Positions 24,867 through 33,990 of a stretch of 42,873 bases of DNA are shown here, piece by piece. The notes beneath the pieces are model-generated. The model ran no database searches. It had not been told where the DNA came from and saw only the letters and a list, made by a program, of their open reading frames with translations. A program made the translations under genes and the position numbers. How positions within the stretch are numbered: position 1 is the stretch's first letter; the number at the start of each line of letters is the position of its first letter. Source of the stretch: DATAMF01 sp964472565 (GTDB lineage Bacteria; Chloroflexota; Anaerolineae; Aggregatilineales; Aggregatilineaceae); assembly GCA_964472565.1 (NCBI GenBank), contig CAYYNB010000035.1:1-42873 (forward strand), given 5' to 3'.

Positions 24867-26057
24867 TTATTCCAATGGTGTATCCTGTTCCGTATTGATA
24901 TAAGGTGGCGGCGTTTCATAATGTGGGATCGTCCAGCGCCGAAGCCGTTCCGAGATAGCCCGCAGATTGCCTTCGGTCATGACAATGTTCAGAATGACAA
25001 TGGCCCAGATCACGCCGCCGACAACCAACCCGACCCAGAAGCCGTTGATACCACTGGCGACCACGCCCGCTTCCAGGGAACCGATAATATAGGAGCCAAA
25101 GAATGTGCCAACGATGGAACCTTTGCCCCCCGAAAACAGCGTTCCACCGATAAAGACCGCCGCCATCACAGGCAGTAGCATTCCGCCGCCTTGGGTGGGG
25201 AAGAAGACGCGTACCTGAAAAGTCAGGATCAAACCCGCTATCGCGCCGATTACGCCCATCAGCGTGAAAAGTCTGATCCGAGTGGCATCGACATCAATAC
25301 CCATCACCCGCGCCACGTTCGGGTTGTCGCCCAGGAACATAATCGCTTCACCGAACTTGTGACGATTCATAATGAACCAGAGGATCACCGCCAACAGCAG
25401 CGCCCACAATGCCTGCGGCGGGATGCCGATATGGCCTCGACCCTGATCGGGGATGATCCCGTAAATGCGTCCGACAAAAATTTTGTGAACAATATTGTCG
25501 GCAGGTCCTTTTTGTCCCGGCACATAATCGTAGAAGCCTTCGAGTTTGCCGGAGAGTCCGCCCGCCAACAGCACGGTCATACCATCCCAGAAAAACTGTG
25601 CGCCTAGCGTCGCCATGATCGACGGGACACCGATCTTCGCGATCATGATCCCGTTAATAAAGCCGATAAATGCGCCCCCCAGCAGAGCGAGCAGGATTGC
25701 TGCCCAGGCGGCTTGATTCGCGCTCAAATTCACTGTGACATCGGTCAGATCGAGGACATTGATCGTGAAACCTTTGTCGAGTGTTTCGTATCCCCAGGCA
25801 AAGACGAAGCCGGAAAACGCCACCACCGCCGGAAAACTCAGATCGATCTCACCTGCTGTGATCACAAAGGTGAGGCCCAGACCCAGAATAAGCGGCGGCG
25901 CGACGGTCTGCATGAATGACATATAGATTCGGTATTTCAAAAAGACTTCCGGGGCAGTACGCATGAAGGCGAGATAGACCAGCAGCAGTACTATTGCAGT
26001 CGGTAGACCTTCGACTTTTCCTAAAAACTTTAAAAATGAGCCGACTTGTTTCATCAT
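24867..26057 (-). CDS. CUT2-type sugar ABC permease
   Basis: A 396-residue inner-membrane permease of the RbsC/FrcC/XylH type with eight to ten hydrophobic helices. Marker segments are LGLGLTFVITAGEIDLSFPA (the conserved EIDLS after the third helix), LLALLGGAFIGFINGIMIAK, the cytoplasmic coupling loop with GDNPNVARVMGIDVDATRIR and, near the end, FIGGTLFSGGKGSIVGTFFG. A cytoplasmic tail of about 35 residues ends PPPYINTEQDTPLE. Its ATG overlaps the stop of the ATPase gene (ATGATGA), so both are translated together. It should form the channel with the single-domain ATPase. Confidence 0.93.
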   Translation of the reverse strand: MMKQVGSFLKFLGKVEGLPTAIVLLLVYLAFMRTAPEVFLKYRIYMSFMQTVAPPLILGLGLTFVITAGEIDLSFPAVVAFSGFVFAWGYETLDKGFTINVLDLTDVTVNLSANQAAWAAILLALLGGAFIGFINGIMIAKIGVPSIMATLGAQFFWDGMTVLLAGGLSGKLEGFYDYVPGQKGPADNIVHKIFVGRIYGIIPDQGRGHIGIPPQALWALLLAVILWFIMNRHKFGEAIMFLGDNPNVARVMGIDVDATRIRLFTLMGVIGAIAGLILTFQVRVFFPTQGGGMLLPVMAAVFIGGTLFSGGKGSIVGTFFGSYIIGSLEAGVVASGINGFWVGLVVGGVIWAIVILNIVMTEGNLRAISERLRRWTIPHYETPPPYINTEQDTPLE

Positions 26058-26830
26058 TTGCCCTTATCTTTGAGTCCATGCGAATACGCCAGCAGGAATT
26101 CCTGTAAATCTTTAAGCGAAATGTCCTGCTTGAGAATGCTGGCGACGATCTCACCGCGATCCATGATCACGAACCGATCCGAAATCTCGTAGACATCCTG
26201 AAAGTCGTGCGAAATATAGATGCAGGCTTTGCCACCGTCTTTGATCTGGTGGACAAAATTGAGGACTTTGCGTACTTCTTTGAGCGAGAGGGCGACCGTT
26301 GGTTCGTCCAGGATGATCAGTTCCGCCTGAAAATACATCGCCCGCCCAATCGACACTCCCTGGCGCTCACCACCCGATAGCTGGCTCACTTTGGAATCGA
26401 CGGTAATGCCCTTGCCGCGAAACCCAATGTTGTTCAGCATGATCTCGTGGGCGATCTGTTTCTCTTTTTTGACATTGATGAACCCAAAGGGGTAGGTGAT
26501 CTGGCGTCCGATGAAAAAATTGCGCCACAACACCTGTTTATCACCGAGGGATTTATCCTGGTACACGGTTTCGATGCCGTACTTGTGGGCGCGCTTGACA
26601 CTATAGGATCGAAGATCCACGCGGCGTCCAGCGACATACAATTCCCCGCGTGATGGGCGAAAGACACCCGTCAGGACTTTTACCATCGTGGACTTCCCCG
26701 CGCCGTTGTCGCCTATCAGACCGACAATTTCATTGCGACCCACTTCCATATTGATATTCTTGAGCGCGCAGACCGCACCGAAATACTTTTCGATGTTGAT
26801 CATTTGAAGCGCATAGGGGCTTTCGTTCAC
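26054..26830 (-). CDS. Single-domain CUT2 sugar ABC ATPase (FrcA-like)
   Basis: A 258-residue ATPase with one ABC domain. Walker A is GDNGAGKST (about residues 40-48), the signature LSGGERQGVSIGRAM and Walker B LIILDEPTVALS, with YISHDFQDVYEISDRF carrying the H-loop. FrcA-like single-domain ATPases work as homodimers with an RbsC-type permease, unlike the double-domain RbsA. I choose the GTG at 26830 because AAAGGAGA lies 8 bases before it; the ATG at 26860 would add ten residues without match. Four short direct repeats lie upstream at 26967-27014, between this gene and the permease-HTH fusion. Confidence 0.92.
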   Translation of the reverse strand: MNESPYALQMINIEKYFGAVCALKNINMEVGRNEIVGLIGDNGAGKSTMVKVLTGVFRPSRGELYVAGRRVDLRSYSVKRAHKYGIETVYQDKSLGDKQVLWRNFFIGRQITYPFGFINVKKEKQIAHEIMLNNIGFRGKGITVDSKVSQLSGGERQGVSIGRAMYFQAELIILDEPTVALSLKEVRKVLNFVHQIKDGGKACIYISHDFQDVYEISDRFVIMDRGEIVASILKQDISLKDLQEFLLAYSHGLKDKGK

Positions 26831-26966
26831 GCCGCATTTCTCCTTTGGCCCGCCCTCCACACCAGGGCGAAGGGATTGGGAGTTGAGAGTCTCACACTCT
26901 TACATTTTTTATACAGTCAGCTTAGTATGAAGGTAGCAAACAGATCAATGTGAGCAGCGCAACGCC

Positions 26967-27014
26967 AGTGCAAAATGGGCGCTATATTAGTGCAATCAGT
27001 GCAAAACCAGTGCA
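26967..27014 (-). promoter_or_regulatory. Four direct repeats AGTGCA(A), putative operator
   Basis: On the plus strand the motif agtgca(a) begins at 26967, 26989, 26998 and 27009; on the coding strand it reads TTGCACT. The distances 22, 9 and 11 bases are close to one or two helical turns, so all copies face about the same side. The cluster sits between the end of the permease-GAF-HTH gene and the start of the next transport operon, 137 bases before its GTG. Target of the fused HTH is inferred, not shown. Confidence 0.55.
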
Positions 27015-27027
27015 GTTGAGGGGAAAA

Positions 27028-28800
27028 TCAGGAGGAGCGATTCACCATTGAATGAACCACAAATTCTAATGCGTTTTTTAAATCATAAAAATATTGGCGG
27101 CGGCTGATGCCCAGTTTTTGGGTGATGTCTTCCACGGGCAGATTATTCACATAGGTTTCGTGCAACACCTGATAGCGGCGTTTAGTGTAGGTGGTGTCGC
27201 CGCCCTTGTGTTCCTGTACAGCCTCGATAGCTTTCAGTAGTAATTTCTGCACTTCGCGCCCGCGCGCCGTCGGGTGCAAGCTGGCGAACTGTGGATCGTA
27301 ATCACACAGCCAATCCGCCAGAGGACATTTGCTCAAATAGACCTGATCCCACAAATGGCGGAAAGCTTCACGCGAATGGCGCAAAAACCAGCCGCTGTCC
27401 AGCAGCCACGCCTCTTCCATCGGCTGCGCGATCTGCCCCGCGATATCGAGCAGATGGCTCGCGACGGTTTCGTTAAACAGATTGTTATAGACGCTCTGCA
27501 ATTCCAGCACGCCTACCACACGATCTACATGGATCACCGGAACCGCCAGCGCCGATTGCATATCGGGTTTGAGCGGGAAAATCGTATCGTTTTCCTGATT
27601 CAGATCGTTAATCCAGATCGATTGGCGCGTGGTTTCCACTCGTTTTGCCAGATGATCCAGCTGATTGATCATCACAAAGTCGTTGGTATCCTGCTCGATC
27701 AAATGGCCCGTGGCGCGATCCACCAGATACAGCCGGATGAACTCGCATGCCAGACGCTGCCGCACGGCAGATCGCACGCTGGACATCACTTGCGCCAGAT
27801 AGGAATCCCCCTGGCTGGGCTGCTCCATCTTCACAATCGGAGTCGTTTCCTGGGCCTTGCGCCGCTCGACATCCGCCCACGCCGCCAGCAGGATCAAGCC
27901 GCCGATCACGCTGGAACCCCACAGGGGCGAGATTTCCAGCACACTCAACGCGGTATCGACCAACGTCAGCAGCAGCACGCCGATCAGCGATCCCCACACA
28001 CTACCGCTCCCTCCACGCAAGCTGGCCCCGCCGATGATCACTGCTGCGACTGATACCAGCGCGTAATTTTCGCCCAACGTATAGACGCCCGTTTCGATGT
28101 GCGTCATCAGGAGCAACCCCGACAATCCCGCCAACACACTGCTGAGGATATACACCTGCGTTTTATAATAATTCACGCGCACACCAGACATCTGCGCGAC
28201 AGTTTCATTCCCGCCAATCGCGAAGATATAGCGTCCTAGCTTGGTATTACGCAGGATATACGCACACGCGCCATACACCATGAACAGCACCAGCACCGGC
28301 ACATAATACGACGACGGTTTTAAGCGCCACACCCAGGTGAACAAGCCGTGCGGAATCGAGACGGGCGATCCCTGGCTGTAGACCAGCGCCAGCCCTTTGA
28401 CCAGACTCAGCGAGGCAAACGTGACGATGAACGGCGAGAGGCCCTGCTTCGTGATCAGCCAGCCATGTCCCCATCCGATTAACGCTGCCAGCCCCAACGC
28501 CACGATCACCGCTAGTCCAGGCGGCAGTGTGATCCCATCCGCGCCCATCATCAGCCGCGCCGCGACCACACTCGTCAGCGCCGCCACCGATCCCACCGAG
28601 AGGTCGATCCCGCCCGTGATGATCACCAGTGTTTGTCCGGCCACGACAATTGCCAGAGGCGCGGTACGCATCAAAATGAAGGTTAAATTATCAGGGCTGG
28701 CAAAATATTCTGAAGCGAACGACAAAAAAAGTACCATCAGCGCCAAAATAAGTAGTAACAAATGGCGGCGGATTAGGTTTTCGAGATGGGGATTAATCAT
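27028..28800 (-). CDS. RbsC-like sugar permease fused to GAF and C-terminal helix-turn-helix domains
   Basis: One open frame of 590 residues. Residues 1-315 are a complete CUT2 permease: AGQTLVIITGGIDLSVGSVA, the GGNETVAQMSGVRVN coupling loop and IGGASLRGGSGSVWGSLIG, ending in a last helix. After a linker (316-335), residues 336-465 look like a GAF sensor domain (FIRLYLVDRATGHLIEQDT; ALAVPVIHVDRVVGVLELQS). Residues 535-585 look like a sigma-4/LuxR-type helix-turn-helix (RRYQVLHETYVNNLPVEDIT; KLGISRRQYFYDLKNALEF). RbsC permeases end in the cytoplasm, so both added domains would face DNA. GGGAGGGG 6 bases upstream supports the ATG at 28800, which overlaps the ATPase gene by 8 bases. It may be a transport-coupled transcription regulator. 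Confidence 0.9.
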   Translation of the reverse strand: MINPHLENLIRRHLLLLILALMVLFLSFASEYFASPDNLTFILMRTAPLAIVVAGQTLVIITGGIDLSVGSVAALTSVVAARLMMGADGITLPPGLAVIVALGLAALIGWGHGWLITKQGLSPFIVTFASLSLVKGLALVYSQGSPVSIPHGLFTWVWRLKPSSYYVPVLVLFMVYGACAYILRNTKLGRYIFAIGGNETVAQMSGVRVNYYKTQVYILSSVLAGLSGLLLMTHIETGVYTLGENYALVSVAAVIIGGASLRGGSGSVWGSLIGVLLLTLVDTALSVLEISPLWGSSVIGGLILLAAWADVERRKAQETTPIVKMEQPSQGDSYLAQVMSSVRSAVRQRLACEFIRLYLVDRATGHLIEQDTNDFVMINQLDHLAKRVETTRQSIWINDLNQENDTIFPLKPDMQSALAVPVIHVDRVVGVLELQSVYNNLFNETVASHLLDIAGQIAQPMEEAWLLDSGWFLRHSREAFRHLWDQVYLSKCPLADWLCDYDPQFASLHPTARGREVQKLLLKAIEAVQEHKGGDTTYTKRRYQVLHETYVNNLPVEDITQKLGISRRQYFYDLKNALEFVVHSMVNRSS

Positions 28801-30289
28801 CGCCAACCCCTCCCGTTGCATAGTTCAGAATGGCGGCTTCGTCGGCCTCCTCACGTTTTAGAATTCGGGCAATCCGCCCGTTATAAAGAATCAGAATGCG
28901 ATCACACATCCCCCGGATCTCCGTCATATCGGCGCTGCACATCACAATGCCGATGCCCGCCTCAACTAGTTCATTCATCAGGTGGTAAATTTCGGTCTTG
29001 GCTCCAATATCCACACCCTGCGTCGGCTCATCACACAGCAGGATACGCGGCCCTGTCGCCAACCATTTCGATATCACAACTTTCTGCTGTGTACCGCCGG
29101 AGAGATAGCGCGTCTTAAAATCGATCTGCGGGATGTTGATGCGCAACTGCTTCACAAAATAATTCGTGAGTTCCGCCTCGTGATCATGATCCAGCAGTGG
29201 TCCCGGCGGCTCATTTTCGAGCGAGGCCAGCGTGATATTTTCGCTCACGCCCATTTCCAGCACCAAGCCTTGGCGCTGGCGATCTTCCGTCAGCAGCCCG
29301 ATCCCGCAGTCAATTGCATCCTGCGGATTACGGATATGCACCAGCCGTCGATGAATGTAAAACAGCCCTTCGTCAATCGCATCCAATCCGAAAATTGCCC
29401 GCAGCAGTGCCGTTCGCCCCGATCCAACCATCCCGGTGATGCCCAGGACTTCGCCGCTGTGCAGCGTGAAATCGATATCCTCAAAAATCCCGTAGCGCGT
29501 CAAGCCCTGCACGCGCAGCAGTTCGCTGCCGATCTGTACTTGGCGCTGCGGGAATCGTTCCGCAAGGCTGTGCCCCAGCATAAGCGTGGTCATTTTTTCC
29601 AATGAGGTTTCCGCGACAGGCAGCGTCTCAACGACGCACCCATCCCGCAGAATGGTGACGCGATCACAGATATGTTTGATTTCTTCGAGGCGGTGCGTGA
29701 TGAAGATGATCGCGACTCCGTCCTGCCTGAGCGCTTCGATCACACGAAATAGTTCGCGCGTTTCATGATCGGTCAGGCGCGCAGTGGGTTCATCCATGAC
29801 GAGCAGCCGCGCCTGGTGGTGCAGCGCTTTGACCACCTGCACCATTTGCTGCTGTGCCGCCGATAAGGTGCTGACTTTGGTTTCGGGGTGAAAGGTGACA
29901 CCGATCCGGTGCAGCAGTTCCACCGCCTGCCGCAGCATTTCCTTTCGGTCGATCACGCCATACTGTTGCGGTTCGTTGCCCAGGAAAATATTTTCCGCCA
30001 CGCTGAGTTCCGGCAGCAGATTCAGATCCTGGTAGAGAATGCCGATCCCGGCCTTTTGCGCATCATATGGGGAAGCGAAGCGCTGTAACCCGCCAAACAG
30101 AATCAGATCGCCTTTCGTTGGCGGATAGACGCCCCCCACAATTTTGGTCAGCGTGGATTTGCCCGCGCCATTCGCCCCCAGTAACGCATGCACCTCCCCT
30201 GGGAAGACCTGTAGGTTGACATCTTGCAACGCCAAAACACCTGAAAACTGCTTACTGATATTTTTCAACTCAAGGGCAGCAGTTTTCAT
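28793..30289 (-). CDS. Double-domain CUT2 sugar ABC ATPase (RbsA/MglA-like)
   Basis: A 498-residue ATPase with two ABC domains. The first has Walker A LLGANGAGKSTLTK (about 38-48), an altered signature LSAAQQQMVQVVKAL and Walker B LLVMDEPTARL. The second has the degenerate Walker A GMVGSGRTALLRAI, the signature LSGGTQQKVVISKWL and LLCDEPTQGVDIGAK. This pairing is typical of RbsA/MglA. I choose the ATG at 30289 (MKTAALELKNISKQF) with GGAG upstream; the longer frame to 30361 runs through a 7-base inverted repeat. It overlaps the permease-GAF-HTH gene, so it should power that permease. No binding-protein gene is directly beside it. Confidence 0.93.
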   Translation of the reverse strand: MKTAALELKNISKQFSGVLALQDVNLQVFPGEVHALLGANGAGKSTLTKIVGGVYPPTKGDLILFGGLQRFASPYDAQKAGIGILYQDLNLLPELSVAENIFLGNEPQQYGVIDRKEMLRQAVELLHRIGVTFHPETKVSTLSAAQQQMVQVVKALHHQARLLVMDEPTARLTDHETRELFRVIEALRQDGVAIIFITHRLEEIKHICDRVTILRDGCVVETLPVAETSLEKMTTLMLGHSLAERFPQRQVQIGSELLRVQGLTRYGIFEDIDFTLHSGEVLGITGMVGSGRTALLRAIFGLDAIDEGLFYIHRRLVHIRNPQDAIDCGIGLLTEDRQRQGLVLEMGVSENITLASLENEPPGPLLDHDHEAELTNYFVKQLRINIPQIDFKTRYLSGGTQQKVVISKWLATGPRILLCDEPTQGVDIGAKTEIYHLMNELVEAGIGIVMCSADMTEIRGMCDRILILYNGRIARILKREEADEAAILNYATGGVGDD

Positions 30290-30338
30290 GGATAAAGCAA
30301 CTCCAGCAAAAATAGAAAGGGTGAATTCTCTCAGTTTA

Positions 30339-30358
30339 TCGAACTCCATCAAGTTCGA
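30339..30358. promoter_or_regulatory. Inverted repeat upstream of the RbsA-like gene
   Basis: tcgaact-ccatca-agttcga has perfect 7-base arms around six bases, about 50 bases before the chosen ATG of the double-domain ATPase. It could be an operator at the head of the whole sugar locus. The rest of the 270-base gap up to 30559 holds a second hairpin (ggcgcat-ttc-atgcgcc, 30504-30520) near the end of the GT39-like gene, with no T-run, and no gene. Confidence 0.4.
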
Positions 30359-30559
30359 CAATCTTCGCCGTAATTCGGTTGAGTATCTTATTCAGTTGAA
30401 AAGGATCGCGTCATGGTAAGCTATCAAAAGTCATCACCAATTTACGAGTGGCCTTAGCCAGAGAGGTGGAGCAGTGCGTCAGTCGCATCTTTTCCGTGCC
30501 GCTGGCGCATTTCATGCGCCGACGGGCTTACTCGCCGCCGCGACACGCGTGCTTGAACC

Positions 30560-32464
30560 CTATCGAGTAGGTCCTTTGCGAAAAATTCCCAGGCTGATGG
30601 TATCAGTTTTTTGCTCGATAGAGGGTTGCTTGGCAGGCAATATGGATTCCCATCCCATCACAGATAACCGGACCTCATACTCTCCAACCGGGAGATCAAC
30701 CAGCGAGAATGTCTGCGACTGGCAGAGTATTTTCCCGGCAGATAGACCAAAATCTTGGGCCGACATCACCGTTCCATCTGGTTTATTCAGCGTCAAAAAT
30801 ACATGATAAGTATCCGGTGGAATGCTTTCATGGGCAGCCCAAAGCGTCTGGATTGACAAAGTATTATCCGCTTCGGAAGGCAATGGAGTCACCAGGTTCA
30901 GCCGCAACACCTGCTGCGGTGGTAGAAGACCATCGCCGAACAGGAAGCTGGCCGACTCAGGCATCCGTACAAAGAGTTGAAGCCAGAAGTCTCTTCCACC
31001 CGAATACCATCCACAAAAGCCGTAGGTCTCCGCCAACTGCTGTTGAAATTCTGTGGGCGAAAAAAAGGTGGGATCCATATCGTAAGCGACCCAAAAACGC
31101 GTGGCAGAAGCAGCCTGTTCAGTCGCCTGCTCAATAGCTTTAGCGCGATCCAGATCCTTAATATTCCACATCACACTGGGGACAAAAAAACTGGGGATAC
31201 TGAGATCGGTTGTGTAAAACCGAAACGCCGAAGGATCACCATGATGATACCCAAAAAACGCCAGCGCATCCCCCGGTTGTTGGTTAGCTTTTACACTTTT
31301 ACTTAACGCTTGCCAATCTGGTGTCCACGCGCCATCCAGATTCAATTCGCGCGCAAATTTCACACCGGGACTGTGCCAGATACCTGTAACCAGCCAGATG
31401 CCCAGAATCAACTCCGGTCGCACGCCCCGCCGTCTGAACTGCTCAACCCCCAACCCCGCCAGCAGGGCTAGAAATGGCCACAATGGAAGCAAATAACGAA
31501 GGCGCGATTTAATCAGGACATTGAGTTCCAGGTTGGTCAGCGCGTACAACGCGATGGCAGCGATAGTTATGAACCACAAGGCAGCGGCGCTGCGTTCGCG
31601 TGCGGTAACTGCATAAGCAAGCACCAGAGCGAGCAAAGGCAGGCTGGCATTGCTAAAGGTATAACCAATATAGAACACCATCTCAGTCGGTGACAGTGTA
31701 TCGCGCAGCAAACCCTGCTCGGCATAAGGACGCGCCCGCTGCCACAACGTCCCGAACCAGGGTAAAAAAAGAATCCCGCCTATCCCTAACAATATCAGCA
31801 CAGTCCACCAATTCGGACCTTTTTTTATCTGAAGCAGGTGATAAATCCCAATCGCCCCAACGGGAATGAGGCCCATATAACTCAGATAGGGCAGGCTCAT
31901 AGTTCCAACCACCAGCCCTATCATAGTCCACCGTCCCGGTCGTTTCGCATGAACCATCCGCCAGTACATCCACAGCGTAAAGGCTGTTGCACAGCAGAGC
32001 GCCGTATATTGGCGCAGTTCGTGCATATAATGGACCAGTATGGCGGATGAACTCAGCACCGCTGCGGCAAAGAAACCCACGCGGTGTGAAAACATGCTGC
32101 TCCCCACACGATAGGTAAACGCTACCGCTAGCATGCCGAACAAAAGCGCCAGCGCGCGATCAGCAAAAGGTGTCCAACCTGCAAGCTGTCCCCACCCCGC
32201 CAGAAGTACGAAAAATCCTGGGGGATGAAAAGAATCATGTGTGGCGATAAAGTTCCAAATCTCCACCGGGTCACGGCGTGGAAAACTCGCGCCGCCCGCT
32301 TTAATAAGTGAATGAACTTCGTCATACCACAGGTTGTCATCGGCCAAATACTGGCTTCCCAATGCGGTCACCAGCAGCAGCAGTGGGATCATCCACTGCC
32401 ATGCTTGGTAGGTGGGTGTTGGCAGTCGTTTCAATCGTGCAGTCAACAGATTAAACATCATCAC
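30560..32464 (-). CDS. GT39/ArnT-like membrane glycosyltransferase
   Basis: A 634-residue GT-C protein. A first membrane helix is followed by the acidic loop LADDNLWYDEVHSLIKAGG, with D48-E49 as the likely catalytic DE of the GT39/PMT_2 family. About ten further hydrophobic helices extend to residue 370. The last 240 residues are an extracytoplasmic domain with FWVAYDMDPTFFSP and a beta-rich end. Such enzymes move a sugar from a polyprenyl-phosphate donor to protein, lipid or polysaccharide outside the membrane. It begins two bases after the stop of the DUF2723 gene (ATGATGATG start), so the two are cotranscribed. Acceptor unknown. Confidence 0.87.
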   Translation of the reverse strand: MMMFNLLTARLKRLPTPTYQAWQWMIPLLLLVTALGSQYLADDNLWYDEVHSLIKAGGASFPRRDPVEIWNFIATHDSFHPPGFFVLLAGWGQLAGWTPFADRALALLFGMLAVAFTYRVGSSMFSHRVGFFAAAVLSSSAILVHYMHELRQYTALCCATAFTLWMYWRMVHAKRPGRWTMIGLVVGTMSLPYLSYMGLIPVGAIGIYHLLQIKKGPNWWTVLILLGIGGILFLPWFGTLWQRARPYAEQGLLRDTLSPTEMVFYIGYTFSNASLPLLALVLAYAVTARERSAAALWFITIAAIALYALTNLELNVLIKSRLRYLLPLWPFLALLAGLGVEQFRRRGVRPELILGIWLVTGIWHSPGVKFARELNLDGAWTPDWQALSKSVKANQQPGDALAFFGYHHGDPSAFRFYTTDLSIPSFFVPSVMWNIKDLDRAKAIEQATEQAASATRFWVAYDMDPTFFSPTEFQQQLAETYGFCGWYSGGRDFWLQLFVRMPESASFLFGDGLLPPQQVLRLNLVTPLPSEADNTLSIQTLWAAHESIPPDTYHVFLTLNKPDGTVMSAQDFGLSAGKILCQSQTFSLVDLPVGEYEVRLSVMGWESILPAKQPSIEQKTDTISLGIFRKGPTR

Positions 32465-32466
32465 AC

Positions 32467-33978
32467 TTAAGGGACCTCAGATGATCGAACCAGAATAATC
32501 CCAGCAATCACCGGTTCGCTGACTTTTTCGCTGTTATGTGAAATATCAAGTGTGAGCATCGACATTGAGACGTGTATAGACTCTGGAATCTCCGGTGGTG
32601 CATTCCCCAGAATCACCAGCGGATCAGCGGCTGATTCAAGATACCATGCTAAATAGGCCTCATAATTTGTTTCAGAATACAGAAATTGGTTGCGCAGAGT
32701 GAGGTCAGTTCGTTGGTTTTCAACGATCTGTAGATATTGCAGAGGAACAATATCCCACCAGTGGCCCAATACAACCGCGTCAGCAGGAATCTCAGCCATC
32801 AGGCTCTCAGCACGAATACGGACGGTTCGATCCGAACTTAGATCAAGAAGTGGAAAATTGATCGTCAGGAGAATGGCAGGCAGCCCCAAAGCCATGAGCG
32901 GGCGTAATCGTGGTGGCAGTGCTAGGTAACGTAATCCGAACGCGATCATAATCGCCCACAGTAAATAAGTAGGGCCAAGCATCGTTTCGACATCGGACAC
33001 GCCATAACAGGCATAAAAGTAGGTATAGGGCACAAAAAAAGCCAGCCATAGCCAGAACAAGCGGCGTTCGGTTCGGTAAGCCTCGTAACATCCCACACCA
33101 CCGATCAATACGCCGAATCCTAAATAATTGGCCCAAAGCAGCGAGAAAAAATGGGACAGATCGGGCAGTACGCCATTGGCAAAAAACAGGCTTGAAAACT
33201 GCTGCCCACTGAGCAGCCACCACACCCCTTCCGGTGTACGCAAATCAACCGGATCAAAATATCCCCTGGCATCATAAGCCCCGGCAAGATTCAGTGGTGG
33301 ATCGGCCATATAACGTAAGGGGAAATAGCTCAGGGAGAGACCAACAATGCTGGCGGCGAGCAGCGCGGCCCACAGACTGTCTCGCCAGCGGATCCGGAGC
33401 AGTCGAAAACTAATCACCATGCCGGGAGCGAATAAGATCGAGACAGGATGGGTCGCTACAGCCAATCCAAATAGGCCACCAACCGCGATTACCAGGCCTG
33501 AACGTTCGGCGGAATGAGAACTGCGATAGAGCACAGCCAGTCCGCCCAGCACCAGCGCCAGAGTGAGAATCTGCGAGGCATAAATTTCAGCTACAATTCC
33601 CGACGCCCAAACATAATACGACCACATGAAGCCCAATACCGCTGCCAGAGCCGCCCACCACTGTTTGGTTAAACGCAATAATACGGCATACAGAACAGGC
33701 GCAGTCAGAGCCAGATTCACGGCAGAAAACAAGTTAACTCGATACCCAAGATCACCAACCGGCAGCCACGTAAAAATGTGCGCGGCGACCAGATATAGTG
33801 CATAGCCAGGGGCATGGACGATACTTAAAGTATTTGCGCCAATAGCAAATTCTGCACTATCCAGCGTATACAGCGTGGGCGCAGTTGTCTTCACCAGAAC
33901 AGCCAGACAAATGATAAATATTGCCACTTGCTGAAACCAAAGCCGGCTTAGTAGACGCGTAACTGATTCACGAGGCAT
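32467..33978 (-). CDS. DUF2723 family membrane protein (GT-C-like)
   Basis: A 503-residue protein with about ten membrane helices. The first loop, TLYTLDSAEFAIGANTLSIV followed by HAPGYALYLV, is the signature of the DUF2723 family (DSxEF...PPGYPLY), a relative of protein O-mannosyltransferases with an acidic pair in the first outer loop. A soluble extracytoplasmic tail of about 130 residues follows the last helix. It is likely a glycosyltransferase using a lipid-linked sugar, working with the GT39-like protein downstream. The start has only a weak ribosome site (TTGGGA). A terminator of the preceding gene lies just upstream, so it needs its own promoter or readthrough. Confidence 0.85.
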   Translation of the reverse strand: MPRESVTRLLSRLWFQQVAIFIICLAVLVKTTAPTLYTLDSAEFAIGANTLSIVHAPGYALYLVAAHIFTWLPVGDLGYRVNLFSAVNLALTAPVLYAVLLRLTKQWWAALAAVLGFMWSYYVWASGIVAEIYASQILTLALVLGGLAVLYRSSHSAERSGLVIAVGGLFGLAVATHPVSILFAPGMVISFRLLRIRWRDSLWAALLAASIVGLSLSYFPLRYMADPPLNLAGAYDARGYFDPVDLRTPEGVWWLLSGQQFSSLFFANGVLPDLSHFFSLLWANYLGFGVLIGGVGCYEAYRTERRLFWLWLAFFVPYTYFYACYGVSDVETMLGPTYLLWAIMIAFGLRYLALPPRLRPLMALGLPAILLTINFPLLDLSSDRTVRIRAESLMAEIPADAVVLGHWWDIVPLQYLQIVENQRTDLTLRNQFLYSETNYEAYLAWYLESAADPLVILGNAPPEIPESIHVSMSMLTLDISHNSEKVSEPVIAGIILVRSSEVP

Positions 33979-33990
33979 AGTATTCCCAAC

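Noticed and set aside
26941..27020. Possible CRISPR-like repeats
   Set aside because: The repeats are only 6-7 bases with 2-15 base gaps, far too short; an operator cluster fits better.
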